NCBI GenBank assembly: GCA_002436105.1
Contig: DIXU01000001.1
Location: 372,001-436,000 of the forward strand
Source of the DNA: Candidatus Aminicenantes bacterium UBA6072
GTDB lineage: Bacteria; Acidobacteriota; Aminicenantia; UBA2199
Direction: 5' to 3'
DNA: 64,000 nt
Positions 47,136 through 55,425 of the stretch are shown here, in pieces (the first letter of the stretch is position 1; each line of letters begins with the position of its first letter). The position numbers and the translations under genes were made by a program. The notes beneath the pieces are model-generated. The model worked only from the letters and a program-made list of their open reading frames with translations. It was not told the DNA's origin and did not search any database.

Positions 47136-49460
47136 ATGAGAAAATTTTTCCGCAAGCACCTGAAGGCCCTGCTCGTCGTCGTCAGCCTGCTGCTCACCAT
47201 CGTGCTGGGGATCCTGATCGGCCTGGTGCTGGTCTACCAGAAGGGCTTCCCGCAGATCAAGAACCTGGAGGACATCAAGCCGGTGGTCATGACCACCCTC
47301 TACGACGATCAGAATGCGGCCATCAAGGACTTTGCCATCGAAAAGCGCATCATCGTCCGCAGCTCCGACATCCCCGCCCATCTCAAGGGTGCGATCATCG
47401 CCGCCGAGGACAACCAGTTCCGTTCCCACTGGGGGATCAACATCCGCGGCGTCATCCGCGCCGTCGGCGGCGTGATCCTGGGCCGGAAGTGGGGCGGCGG
47501 CAGCTCGATCACCCAGCAGCTGGCCCGCAGCCTCTTCCTCACCCCCGAGGTTTCCTACTCGCGCAAGCTGCAGGAGATGCTGCTGGCCATCCAGATCGAG
47601 AAAAAATACACCAAGGACCAGATCATGACCTTCTACTGCAACAAGATCTTCCTTGGCGGCTCGATCTACGGGGTGGGGGCGGCGGCGCGCTACTATTTCG
47701 GCAAGCCGGTCCGGGAGATCAGCCTGGCGGAGGCGGCCCTGATCGCCGGCATCGTCCCCAACCCCAACGGCATCTACGCGGTCTTCAAGCGCCCGCAGAA
47801 CACCCGCAAGCGGCGTGATTACGTCCTGCGCCGGATGCTGCTGCTCAAGTCGATCGGCATCGAGGAGTACCAGAAGGCCTTGAAGGAGCCTCTGCCCGTG
47901 AAGCCGGCCGACGCCGGAGTCGACACCATCGGCGACCATTTCACCGAGGAGACGCGCAAGTACCTGGAGGCCAAATACGGCGACAACCTCCTGTACAAGG
48001 GCGGCCTCAAGGTCTATACCACCCTCAACGGCGAAGCGCAGCGATGGGCCGAGGAAGCCGTGCGCGAGGGACTGCGGGTGCTGGACAAGCGCCGCGGCTG
48101 GCGCAGCCGCGAGAAGCTGTTCAACCTCGTCGAGAACAAGCTGGACCTGAGGGGCTATCGACTCCCGGCCTGGGAGAACATGCGCGTCGAAGCCGGCCAG
48201 ATCGTCGAAGGGGTGGTCATGGAAGTGGCCAAAAACCGGGCGATGGTGCGCGTCGCCGGGTTCAGCGGCGAGTTGCCGGAGGCTGGCGCCCGCTGGACGC
48301 GCCTGCCCCTGAATCGACTGCTCAAGCCCGGCGACGTGGCCCTGTTCCGCATCCAGTCGCTGGATGCGGCCGCCGGGAAGCTGGAACTCGCCCTGGAGCA
48401 GGAACCGCAGGTCGAAGGAGCGCTCCTGGCCGTGGACAACAGGACCGGCGAGATCAAGGCCATGGTCGGCGGCTATGCCTTCCAGAAGAGCAAGTTCAAC
48501 CGCGCCACCCAGGCCCTGCGCCAGACGGGCTCCACGTTCAAGCCCATCATCTACACGGCGGCGCTGGAGAACGGATTCTCGGCGGCGACCATCATCCCCG
48601 ACGAGCCCTTCACCTATGTCGACGAATGGAGCGGCGATCTCTGGGAGCCACGCAACCACAAGGGAGATTACCTGGGGCCGATGACCCTGCGCCGGGGACT
48701 GGAGCTCTCGCGCAACGCGGTCACGGCCCGCATCATGCAGGCCATCACCCCGGAGGCCGGGGTGCGCTACGCCAAGAAATTCGGCATCACCTCCGACCTC
48801 AAGCCCTTCATGTCGCTTTCCCTGGGCGCTTTCGAGGTCACGCTCAAGGAGATGGTCGAGGCCTTCACCGTGTTCGCCAACCTGGGCACGCGGGTCAGCG
48901 CCTATTTCGTGCGCGGCATCCGCGACCTGGACAGCAACATCATCGAGGAGAACGCCCCGGAACGCCGGCAGGTCATCGAGAAAGAGACGGCGTTCATCAT
49001 GAACTATCTCCTGCAGGGCGTGGTGCGCTCGGGCACCGGCTGGCGGGCCAGGGAACTGCCCGCCCCGCTGGGCGGCAAGACCGGGACGACCAACGACTTC
49101 ACCGATGCCTGGTTTATCGGCTTCACTCCCGGGCTGACCGTCGGCGTCTGGGTCGGCATGGACCAGAAAAAATCCCTCGGCAACGAGCAGACCGGCTCGG
49201 AGGCCGCCTCGCCGATCTTCGTCTCGTTCATGAAGAAATACCTGGAACGTTACCCGGAAACGGGCAAGTTCCAGCCCCCCTCCGGGATCTACATGATCGA
49301 CATCGACAAGTACACCGGCAAGCTGCTGACCCCCGATTGTCTCTATCCTCTAAAAGAGGCTTTCCTGCCGGGGACGGAACCCCTCGAGTTCTGCAACGAG
49401 GAAGAGCATGAAAAGATATATAACTATTTCAAGACCGAAGGAGAAATCTCGGACGATTGA
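47136..49460 (+). CDS. Class A penicillin-binding protein, PBP1A type
   Basis: A 774-residue protein. One N-terminal membrane anchor (residues 11-34). The transglycosylase domain has Glu91 in EDNQFRSHWGIN and GGSSITQQLARSLFL, then a linker with an OB-like insert (residues 330-420). The transpeptidase domain has STFK (Ser466, Lys469), SRN (525-527) and KTGT (648-651). It polymerises and cross-links peptidoglycan. A TATACT box at 47119-47124 lies 11 bases before the ATG. An in-frame ATG at 47115 is inside that box, so I prefer 47136. Confidence 0.93.
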   Translation: MRKFFRKHLKALLVVVSLLLTIVLGILIGLVLVYQKGFPQIKNLEDIKPVVMTTLYDDQNAAIKDFAIEKRIIVRSSDIPAHLKGAIIAAEDNQFRSHWGINIRGVIRAVGGVILGRKWGGGSSITQQLARSLFLTPEVSYSRKLQEMLLAIQIEKKYTKDQIMTFYCNKIFLGGSIYGVGAAARYYFGKPVREISLAEAALIAGIVPNPNGIYAVFKRPQNTRKRRDYVLRRMLLLKSIGIEEYQKALKEPLPVKPADAGVDTIGDHFTEETRKYLEAKYGDNLLYKGGLKVYTTLNGEAQRWAEEAVREGLRVLDKRRGWRSREKLFNLVENKLDLRGYRLPAWENMRVEAGQIVEGVVMEVAKNRAMVRVAGFSGELPEAGARWTRLPLNRLLKPGDVALFRIQSLDAAAGKLELALEQEPQVEGALLAVDNRTGEIKAMVGGYAFQKSKFNRATQALRQTGSTFKPIIYTAALENGFSAATIIPDEPFTYVDEWSGDLWEPRNHKGDYLGPMTLRRGLELSRNAVTARIMQAITPEAGVRYAKKFGITSDLKPFMSLSLGAFEVTLKEMVEAFTVFANLGTRVSAYFVRGIRDLDSNIIEENAPERRQVIEKETAFIMNYLLQGVVRSGTGWRARELPAPLGGKTGTTNDFTDAWFIGFTPGLTVGVWVGMDQKKSLGNEQTGSEAASPIFVSFMKKYLERYPETGKFQPPSGIYMIDIDKYTGKLLTPDCLYPLKEAFLPGTEPLEFCNEEEHEKIYNYFKTEGEISDD

Positions 49461-49509
49461 GCGTTCTTCGGGAAGATAGCCCTTCAGGGAATGGACCGGG
49501 CGGCGGAGA

Positions 49510-49959
49510 TTATTTTTTCACCAGAAAATACCCCAGCAGCCATTCGCCCGGGGCGGAAACCTTGACGCGGAAAAACTCCCTGTCGGCCGTCATTTGCTTG
49601 CTCACCCAGAAACCGCTGCCGCCTTGCCGGGGCTTGACGATGGCCAGCTCCTCGAACAGCTGCTCCCTAGCAGCGTTCTGCACGGCGAAATAGGACTGGC
49701 CGTCGCGGGAGGCCAGCACCAGCCAGTAATCGCCGGCCGGGTATTCCTTGCCGGCATGGATGAACGCCTGGGGGATGCGCACTTTCTTGAGATCGTGCCC
49801 CTGGACCTGGACCGGAGTCGCCGGAGGCGTTGCCTGGGCGGGAACCGGTTCTTCGGCCTGGACCTGGGGCTGTTCTTCGGGCAGGACCGGGATCTGCTCC
49901 TGGCCGGGAAGCAGGAAAAAGAACATGGCCCAAACGACGAATAAAATTGATTTCTTCAT
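49510..49959 (-). CDS. Secreted protein of unknown function
   Basis: A 149-residue protein: a signal peptide (MKKSILFVVWAMFFFLLPG), a Pro/Glu/Gln-rich linker (residues 20-50), then a compact domain (KVRIPQAFIHAGKEYPAGDYWLVLASRDGQSYFAVQNAA) ending in GYFLVKK. The domain's KEYPAGDYWLVL pattern resembles small beta-sandwich proteins seen repeatedly in Acidobacteria-type genomes, but I cannot name the family. A TTGACA-18-TATAAT promoter and AAGGAGAG site support expression. It is convergent with PBP1A. Confidence 0.65.
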   Translation of the reverse strand: MKKSILFVVWAMFFFLLPGQEQIPVLPEEQPQVQAEEPVPAQATPPATPVQVQGHDLKKVRIPQAFIHAGKEYPAGDYWLVLASRDGQSYFAVQNAAREQLFEELAIVKPRQGGSGFWVSKQMTADREFFRVKVSAPGEWLLGYFLVKK

Positions 49960-49979
49960 AAGGATCTCTCCTTGTCTGA

Positions 49980-50009
49980 ATTATAGAAGAGCGGGATTGC
50001 CGATGTCAA
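49980..50009 (-). promoter_or_regulatory. Promoter of the 49.5 kb secreted protein
   Basis: Minus strand TTGACA (50009-50004), an 18-base spacer and TATAAT (49985-49980). Confidence 0.75.
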
Positions 50010-50044
50010 GCCGCCAGGGGCGGGCATGTCCCCGCCCGGAAATG

Positions 50045-50075
50045 AAAAAGGGCCAGGTCGCGGGACCCGGCCCTT
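50045..50075 (-). terminator. Rho-independent terminator of the 50.1 kb gene
   Basis: On the minus strand AAGGGCCGGGTC pairs with GACCTGGCCCTT (one G-T pair) around a 4-base loop and runs into a T stretch, 25 bases after the stop codon. Confidence 0.85.
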
Positions 50076-50099
50076 CAGGTTCAGCGGATGGAGCGGCGG

Positions 50100-51281
50100 C
50101 TAAAAGATGTAGCGGAAGCCGAGCAGAAGCTTGTGGTGATGCTCGAAATCACGATCTTCGGTGATCACCGGGGCGCGCAATTCGCCGAAGATGGAGCCGG
50201 TCGACTTGTTGTGCTGGAACAGGTTGAATCCCAGCTGGCCGACCAGGTCGATGCCGCCCTTGCGGAACTCGCGCTCCTTGGTGCTGAAGCCCAGGCCGCC
50301 CGCCACATAGGCCGGACCGGTGTGAACGTTCAGCAGGGCGTTGCCCATGAAGAAGGATTTCCAGGGATCGCCCTTGATCGGCACGCCGCCGCCGAGGGTG
50401 AAGATCGCATCCAGCTTGTCCTCGACCAGGCGCCACAGGACGCCGGCGCGGGCCCAGAACATGCCGGTGTAGGTGCCCTTCAGCAGGCCGGGGCCGCCTT
50501 CGACCAGGAAAGCCAGCGGCAGGGCCGCCTTGACCGGCGGGGGCGGGGGCGGGGGCGGGGGCGCAAGGACCTTGACCGCGACCTCGCAGCCGTCGGGCGA
50601 CTTCATCTCATACTGGCCCCAGACGACCGCGGTCACCATGTATTCACCCACCGTGTCCAGGTTGAGCTCGGCAGTGCAGTTCTCCGGAGTCATGGCGAAG
50701 GTCTTGACGACCGCGCCGGCGGCATCGGTGACCGTCACCTCGCCCTTGACCATGTTCTGCGACGCGCACAGGTCGATCTTCATCGGGGTTCCCGGGACCG
50801 CCTCGGCCGGCTCGACGTTCAGCACGCAGGTCGGGGCGGGAACTTCGCTGACGTTCTTGAGCGAGATGTTGCCGCAGATCTTGGGCACGATGAACTCGTA
50901 CAGCTTGCCGTCGCGGAAGATGGTGAAGGTGTAGGCGGTGAGCGGCTTCTTGCCGGCCCAGACCACGTCGTTCATGACCACGACCTTGCGGTTCTTCTTG
51001 AAGAGCATCCAGTTGACGGTGTCGCCGGGGTTCATGTCGACGGTCTGCACATCGGCCTTCTGGATCTGCTCCAGGAAAGCGAAGACCAGCTCGCCGTTGC
51101 CGGCCAGCTCGAAGCCCTGCTTGACCTCGCCCGCCTTGTCGAGGGCGATGACCTTCAGGTCCTCGGGCTTCAGGTCCCTGCTTTTATAGAAGGGGTGATC
51201 GCCCAGCCGGGTAACTCTTTCTTCAGCGGTTACGGCAAACGCAAAACAAAAAATGAGCATCAAAAAAATGACTTTTTTCAT
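50100..51281 (-). CDS. Exported protein with poly-proline linker and barrel-like C-terminus
   Basis: A 393-residue protein. A signal peptide (MKKVIFLMLIFCFAFAVTA) is followed by an N-terminal region with four scattered cysteines (ICGN, TCVL, LCAS, ENC), an Ig-like stretch (MKIDLCASQNMVKGEVTVTD), a linker of nine prolines (about residues 247-255), and a C-terminal 140 residues of alternating strands that end in LLLGFRYIF. The terminal aromatic residue fits an outer-membrane beta barrel. I infer a periplasmic domain tethered to an outer-membrane barrel; no family is recognised. It has its own promoter and terminator, and a GAGGAGG site before the ATG. Confidence 0.6.
   Translation of the reverse strand: MKKVIFLMLIFCFAFAVTAEERVTRLGDHPFYKSRDLKPEDLKVIALDKAGEVKQGFELAGNGELVFAFLEQIQKADVQTVDMNPGDTVNWMLFKKNRKVVVMNDVVWAGKKPLTAYTFTIFRDGKLYEFIVPKICGNISLKNVSEVPAPTCVLNVEPAEAVPGTPMKIDLCASQNMVKGEVTVTDAAGAVVKTFAMTPENCTAELNLDTVGEYMVTAVVWGQYEMKSPDGCEVAVKVLAPPPPPPPPPVKAALPLAFLVEGGPGLLKGTYTGMFWARAGVLWRLVEDKLDAIFTLGGGVPIKGDPWKSFFMGNALLNVHTGPAYVAGGLGFSTKEREFRKGGIDLVGQLGFNLFQHNKSTGSIFGELRAPVITEDRDFEHHHKLLLGFRYIF
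50536..50563. repeat. G5C microsatellite / G-quadruplex motif inside the poly-proline linker
   Basis: Four GGGGG tracts separated by single C on the plus strand. It codes for the poly-proline linker of the minus-strand gene; the 6-base unit means gain or loss of units keeps the frame and changes linker length by two prolines. Confidence 0.8.
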
Positions 51282-51306
51282 GGTAAATTCCTCCTCACTT
51301 CAAAAA

Positions 51307-51335
51307 TTTATAAACCTAAAAAACAAAAAAGTCAA
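51307..51335 (-). promoter_or_regulatory. Promoter of the 50.1 kb exported protein gene
   Basis: Minus strand TTGACT (51335-51330), a 17-base spacer and TATAAA (51312-51307), with a 25-base leader that includes GAGGAGG. Confidence 0.75.
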
Positions 51336-51745
51336 GAGAAATTGCGGCCTCCCAAACGCTTTCGGACACTTTTTTTTCGTTGAACTGACTTTCATTTTAT
51401 TCTTCATCTAACAATTATAAAGCATTTTGTATGCCAATCCAACACTCGGTTTTATCGTAGAGCGGGTCACCCAATCACGGCATCACGACTATCATGAGAT
51501 CTGCAAGTTGCGGGATCGCCGGCACGGATGGCATTTGGCCCCGGGAGCCGTGCCATTGCCCCTGGGGCTGTTCCCGGCTCCTGTCTCCCGGCAGGAACCC
51601 GCCTACTGAAGCCTGTCAATGCTCTCTCCCGTCAATAATGATGAATGGAAATATGGATATTCCGCTGGGAGAGCACGGTGGGAAATGTCCTGCAAAGCAG
51701 GAATTGTCCTGTTTTATTGGTTGAATCGCTAAATCGATAATATAA
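51336..51745. other. Noncoding spacer, no gene seen
   Basis: About 410 bases of lower GC content and no convincing gene. It holds a small perfect hairpin TCCTGC-AAA-GCAGGA near 51687-51701 and an imperfect inverted pair of CTCTCTCCC and GGGAGAGC around 51620-51675. No known RNA is recognised. Confidence 0.45.
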
Positions 51746-51828
51746 CTATTTCTCGATGCCTTCCCGCGCCTGTACGCCCTTCTGGAAATAGTGGCGGACC
51801 TCGCGTATCTCGTCACCAGGCCGGCGCT
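51746..51828 (-). pseudogene. Copied 3' end of btuR (cob(I)alamin adenosyltransferase remnant)
   Basis: This stretch repeats the last ~83 bases of btuR (54887-54969) in the same orientation. The first 60 bases, from the TAG stop inward, are identical; then come one C/T change, a one-base deletion and further mismatches. It encodes the last ~20 residues up to the stop, then the frame breaks. It starts precisely at the stop codon and lies 100 bases before the kinase gene. It forms one arm of a direct repeat around the kinase module. Confidence 0.85.
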
Positions 51829-51895
51829 GCCAAGGGCCCTGCGGGCATGGATCCCGGCCGGTTCCGGCCCGGCGGAGAAGAGATTCCCGGGCGTC

Positions 51896-51924
51896 TTGTA
51901 TTTAGTGCGGCAGCGAAATATAAT
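51896..51924 (+). promoter_or_regulatory. Kinase gene promoter (leaderless geometry, GTG start)
   Basis: TTGTAT (51896-51901), a 17-base spacer and TATAAT (51919-51924), with 6 bases to the GTG at 51931. Confidence 0.7.
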
Positions 51925-51930
51925 GGGCGC

Positions 51931-53724
51931 GTGGAGTGCGCCAATTGCCGATCTGAGTTTCCCGAGGGCAGCGACAGTTGCCCGCGCTGCGGTTGGCCGC
52001 CCCCTGCCGAAAAGATCCGCTTTGCCCAGCTGAAAAGGATCTTCTCCGGCCGTTATGATTTCCTGCGCCTGCTGGGCATCGGCGGCTTCGCCGAGGTCTA
52101 CCTGGCGCGCGACGTCCTGCTGGAAAGGGACGTGGCAATCAAGATTCTCCTGCCGCAGCACGCCAAGGATCCCCAGACGGTCGAGCGCTTCCTGCGCGAA
52201 GCCAGGCTCTACGCCAAGCTGGAGCACCCGAATATCATCCCGATCTACGATACGGGCGTTCTGCAGGAATTGGTATTCATCACCATGAAGTACATCCGCG
52301 GCGAGAGCCTGAAGCAGGCCCTGGTCGCGCAGACCCGGATCGATCCCCAGCTTCTGCCCGCCATTGCCGGCGGTGTCGCCGGGGCGCTGGCCTACATCCA
52401 CCGCCAGGGGATCGTTCACCGCGACATCAAACCCGCCAACATCATCGTCGAAGACGCGACCCGGAACGTCTATCTGGCCGATTTCGGCATTGCCCGCGCC
52501 GACTCCTGCCAAACGCTCACCCAGACCGGCATGATCGTCGGCACGCCCCACTACCTGTCACCCGAGCAGATCCAGGGCAAAAAGATCGATTCCCGCTCGG
52601 ACATCTATGCCCTGGGCGCCACCCTGTATGAACTGGCCTCGGGCCAGCCTCCGTTCCGGGGAGATTCGCCGCTGGAGATCCTGTACCAGCATATCAACGA
52701 GATGGCCGAGCCCCTGGCCCGGCTGGTCCCGGGGATCGATCCCTTGCTGGTGCGCATCATCAGCCGCTGCATCGCCAAGGAGCCTTCGCGACGCTTCCAG
52801 AACGCCGAGGAGATCGTCGCGCTGATCGAGCGGTCGGAACGCTCGCGGGCGGCCGCCCAGGAGCGGACGGTCCTGACCGCCACCACCGCCGCCCAGCGCA
52901 AAAAGAGCGGAGCCAGGATACTGGCCGGCGCCGGCCTTCTCGCCGTCCTGGCTGGCGTCGCCTATTTCCTTTGGCTGCGGCCGCTGGCGGAAACCAATGC
53001 GGAGCCCTCTCTCTCCCGGAACGCCGACATCGGGGCCGCAGCCGCGGCGGCGCTTTCCCGGGACGGCGCCGGGACAGCCGCCAAAACTCCCGGCCAAACA
53101 CCGGCCACGGAAAGGCCACCCGGAGCCGACGCCGCTCCTCCGCAAGCCCCCCCCGCAAACAGGGAGCCGCAGGTCAGCGCAACCGGGGAGAACGCCGAAG
53201 TCCCGGCCGCCCTCCCGGCGAAAAAGGAAGAGCCGGGCGCCGTCGCCGGCAAGTTGCAGGACAAGGCGGGCAGCGCCGCGCTGGCGGCAGCGCCCGCTGT
53301 CGGCACCGTCCGCTTCAGCTCTTTCCCGCCCCTGGCCGACGTGATCCACCAGGGGGAAATGATCGGCAACACCGAGCAGGTTTTCGAGAAGACTCTCCCG
53401 CCCGGGGAACAGGTCTTCACCTTCACGATCCCCGGCTTCCGGTCGGCCGAAGTCCGGGTAACGGTCATTCCCGGAGAAACCGCCAAGGCCCATCATCGCT
53501 TCCCGCCCTTCCGCAATTTCACCATCACCGCCAGGCCCTTCGGCCGCATCCAGATCGACGGCCAGGACTACGGCGACACGCCCCAGACCGTCAAGCTCGC
53601 CTATGGCGAGCACCTGATCCGCGTCGTCAAGGCGGGATACCTGCCCGTGGAGCAAAAGATCTTGTTGGACCAGGAAACCAGGAATTCGCTTTACTTTGAG
53701 TTGGTCAAGGAGGATAAAAAATGA
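51931..53724 (+). CDS. Membrane Ser/Thr protein kinase with zinc ribbon and PEGA domain
   Basis: A 597-residue protein starting at GTG. Order: a zinc ribbon (Cys3, 6, 17, 20); a Hanks-type kinase with GIGGFAEVYLA, Lys71, HRD at 163-165 and DFG at 184-186, so an active RD kinase; a membrane segment at about 328-350; a long Ala/Pro/Glu linker; and PEGA-type repeats in the last 120 residues (GTVRFSSFPPLADVIHQGEMIG; FGRIQIDGQDYGDTPQTVKL). The kinase is cytoplasmic and the PEGA part is outside, so it may sense envelope state. I place the start at 51931 from the promoter spacing; the frame upstream to 51847 is not needed. ATGA overlap with the next gene shows coupling. Confidence 0.9.
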   Translation: MECANCRSEFPEGSDSCPRCGWPPPAEKIRFAQLKRIFSGRYDFLRLLGIGGFAEVYLARDVLLERDVAIKILLPQHAKDPQTVERFLREARLYAKLEHPNIIPIYDTGVLQELVFITMKYIRGESLKQALVAQTRIDPQLLPAIAGGVAGALAYIHRQGIVHRDIKPANIIVEDATRNVYLADFGIARADSCQTLTQTGMIVGTPHYLSPEQIQGKKIDSRSDIYALGATLYELASGQPPFRGDSPLEILYQHINEMAEPLARLVPGIDPLLVRIISRCIAKEPSRRFQNAEEIVALIERSERSRAAAQERTVLTATTAAQRKKSGARILAGAGLLAVLAGVAYFLWLRPLAETNAEPSLSRNADIGAAAAAALSRDGAGTAAKTPGQTPATERPPGADAAPPQAPPANREPQVSATGENAEVPAALPAKKEEPGAVAGKLQDKAGSAALAAAPAVGTVRFSSFPPLADVIHQGEMIGNTEQVFEKTLPPGEQVFTFTIPGFRSAEVRVTVIPGETAKAHHRFPPFRNFTITARPFGRIQIDGQDYGDTPQTVKLAYGEHLIRVVKAGYLPVEQKILLDQETRNSLYFELVKEDKK

Positions 53725-54851
53725 GCGCAAGACGAGTTACCGCGTGGATGACCCTCTTCGTTTTTTTCATGGTCGTCATTTCCGGATCGCTTCCCATGTC
53801 CGCTGCCGGGGAAGGAACGGAAGAAACGGCAAGGCTCGTCAAGGAGGCTGACGAAGCCTACCAGAACGGCAACTTCAAGCTGGCCATTGAAAAATACCAG
53901 AAAGCCATGCAGGTCATCGGCGAAAAGAAGGAGTTGGCCAAGACCAAGCAGGAACTGTTCCAGACCATGACCTCCCTGGCGCTGACCTACTTCACCATCC
54001 AGGAAAACGCCAAGGCGCAGAAGCAGCTGGAGGACCTGATCCGCATCGGACCCAACCACGAGCTGGATCCCGAATTCTATCCTCCCAAGTTCCTCGAGAT
54101 CTTCCGCGGCGTGCAGCGGGATCTTCTCGGCAGGCTGACCGTGACCTCCACGCCGCCGGGCGCCAAGGTGACCCTGGGCACCGCGCCGCTCGGCGTGACC
54201 CCTCTTTCCGCGGAGAAAGTCCTGAAGGGGACGCACGAACTGAGCGTTGCCCTGGAGGGATATGCCCCCGTGCGCAGGGAGATCAGCATTCAGGCCGCCC
54301 TGGAGCATAAGGAGGACCTGCTGCTCGAGGCGCTGCCGCCGGTGATCGAAAAGAGCCAGCCCCAGGCGCAGGCGAAGAAAAAGAAGAAGAAACTCTCACC
54401 GTTGGTCATCGTCGGCGGCGTCGCCGCGGTCGCGGTCATCGCCGCCGTCCTGATGTCAGGGAAAAAAAGCGAACCGGCAAAGGAATTGCGCTTCATCGAT
54501 GTCGTTCACGAGGGAGCGGTACCGATCGATATCCTGCTGCCGACGTACATCCCCTTGAACATCAACGGCGTCCCAGCGAAGGTCGAAAGGGTCGAGTTCC
54601 GGGTCGTGGCCAGCCATCCGGGCCACATGGAGGACTTGAACATCAACATCGTGGGCACGGACAGCAAAACGCTGTTCAACATCTGGAACCGGACCCAGGC
54701 AACGAGCGATCCCCAGGTGATCAAGGGCGTGACCGAAGCCTTCAACGCGCTGCCCGGCAATGGCACCTGGCGCCTGCTGGTGCAGAACCCAGGGCGCAGC
54801 CCGGGCGGCGAAATCAGGGAGTTCATGCTGAAGGTCTTCTTTTACCAGTAA
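53721..54851 (+). CDS. TPR-PEGA membrane protein with P-domain-like C-terminus
   Basis: A 376-residue protein. N-terminal signal or anchor (residues 10-28); TPR-like helices (about 40-130: EADEAYQNGNFKLAIEKYQKAMQV); a PEGA domain (GRLTVTSTPPGAKVTLGTAPLGVTPL, about 137-205); a Lys-rich stretch followed by a hydrophobic segment (about 227-250); and a C-terminal beta domain (HEGAVPIDILLPTYIPLN ... GTWRLLVQNPGRSPGG) resembling the P (proprotein-convertase) domain. It is translated with the kinase (ATGA, AAGGAGGA site), and both carry PEGA repeats, so it is a likely partner or substrate. Function is unknown. Confidence 0.75.
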   Translation: MSARRVTAWMTLFVFFMVVISGSLPMSAAGEGTEETARLVKEADEAYQNGNFKLAIEKYQKAMQVIGEKKELAKTKQELFQTMTSLALTYFTIQENAKAQKQLEDLIRIGPNHELDPEFYPPKFLEIFRGVQRDLLGRLTVTSTPPGAKVTLGTAPLGVTPLSAEKVLKGTHELSVALEGYAPVRREISIQAALEHKEDLLLEALPPVIEKSQPQAQAKKKKKKLSPLVIVGGVAAVAVIAAVLMSGKKSEPAKELRFIDVVHEGAVPIDILLPTYIPLNINGVPAKVERVEFRVVASHPGHMEDLNINIVGTDSKTLFNIWNRTQATSDPQVIKGVTEAFNALPGNGTWRLLVQNPGRSPGGEIREFMLKVFFYQ

Positions 54852-54886
54852 CCGGGGGATGCTTTTCCCGTTCCCGGCGCGCCGAC

Positions 54887-55417
54887 CTATTTCTCGATGC
54901 CTTCCCGCGCCTGTACGCCCTTCTGGAAATAGTGGCGGACCTCGCGCATCTCGGTCACCAGGTCGGCGCGGTCCAGGATGGCCTGGGGGGCATAGCGCCC
55001 GGTGAGCACCAATTCCACTGCGGCCGGCTTGTCGTCCAGCAGGCGCAGCACCGGCGCCAGCGGCACGATCCCGAAATGGAGCAGGGTGTTGACCTCGTCC
55101 AGGACCACGATGCGGTAGCCGCCGTCCCGCATGGCGGCGCCGGCCGCCGCCAGTCCCTGCTCGGCGGCCCGCGTCTCCTCGGGAGCGACGCCGTTTTCCA
55201 TGTGGTGGAACTCGGGGAGCCCGAACTGCTCGATGGTGACCAGGCCCTCCAGGCGGCGGGCGACGGCCAGCAGCTCGCCGTATTCCCCCTTCTTCATGAA
55301 CTGGGCCATGTAGGTGCGCAGGCCGCGGCCGGCGGCCCGCAGCGCCAGGCCCAGGGCGGCGGTGGTCTTTCCCTTGCCGTTGCCGGTATAGACCTGGATG
55401 TAGCCCCTGGGCGTCAT
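54887..55417 (-). CDS. btuR: Cob(I)alamin adenosyltransferase (CobO/BtuR type)
   Basis: A 176-residue P-loop protein: MTPRGYIQVYTGNGKGKTTAALG is the CobO/BtuR/CobA start, with GNGKGKTT the modified P-loop. YRIVVLDEVNTLLHFG is the conserved B-strand block and ELVLTGRYAPQAILDRADLVTEMREVRHYFQKGVQAREGIEK is trimmed here to its known closing GVxAREGIE motif. It adenosylates cobalamin, so the cell uses or salvages B12. It starts 8 bases after the smc stop, so they share a transcript. A copy of its 3' end lies at 51746. Confidence 0.93.
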   Translation of the reverse strand: MTPRGYIQVYTGNGKGKTTAALGLALRAAGRGLRTYMAQFMKKGEYGELLAVARRLEGLVTIEQFGLPEFHHMENGVAPEETRAAEQGLAAAGAAMRDGGYRIVVLDEVNTLLHFGIVPLAPVLRLLDDKPAAVELVLTGRYAPQAILDRADLVTEMREVRHYFQKGVQAREGIEK

Positions 55418-55425
55418 GGCCGGCC

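Noticed and set aside
51616..52551. A 311-codon minus-strand gene across the start of the kinase
   Set aside because: It overlaps the kinase domain, whose motifs are unmistakable, and has no recognisable domain itself.
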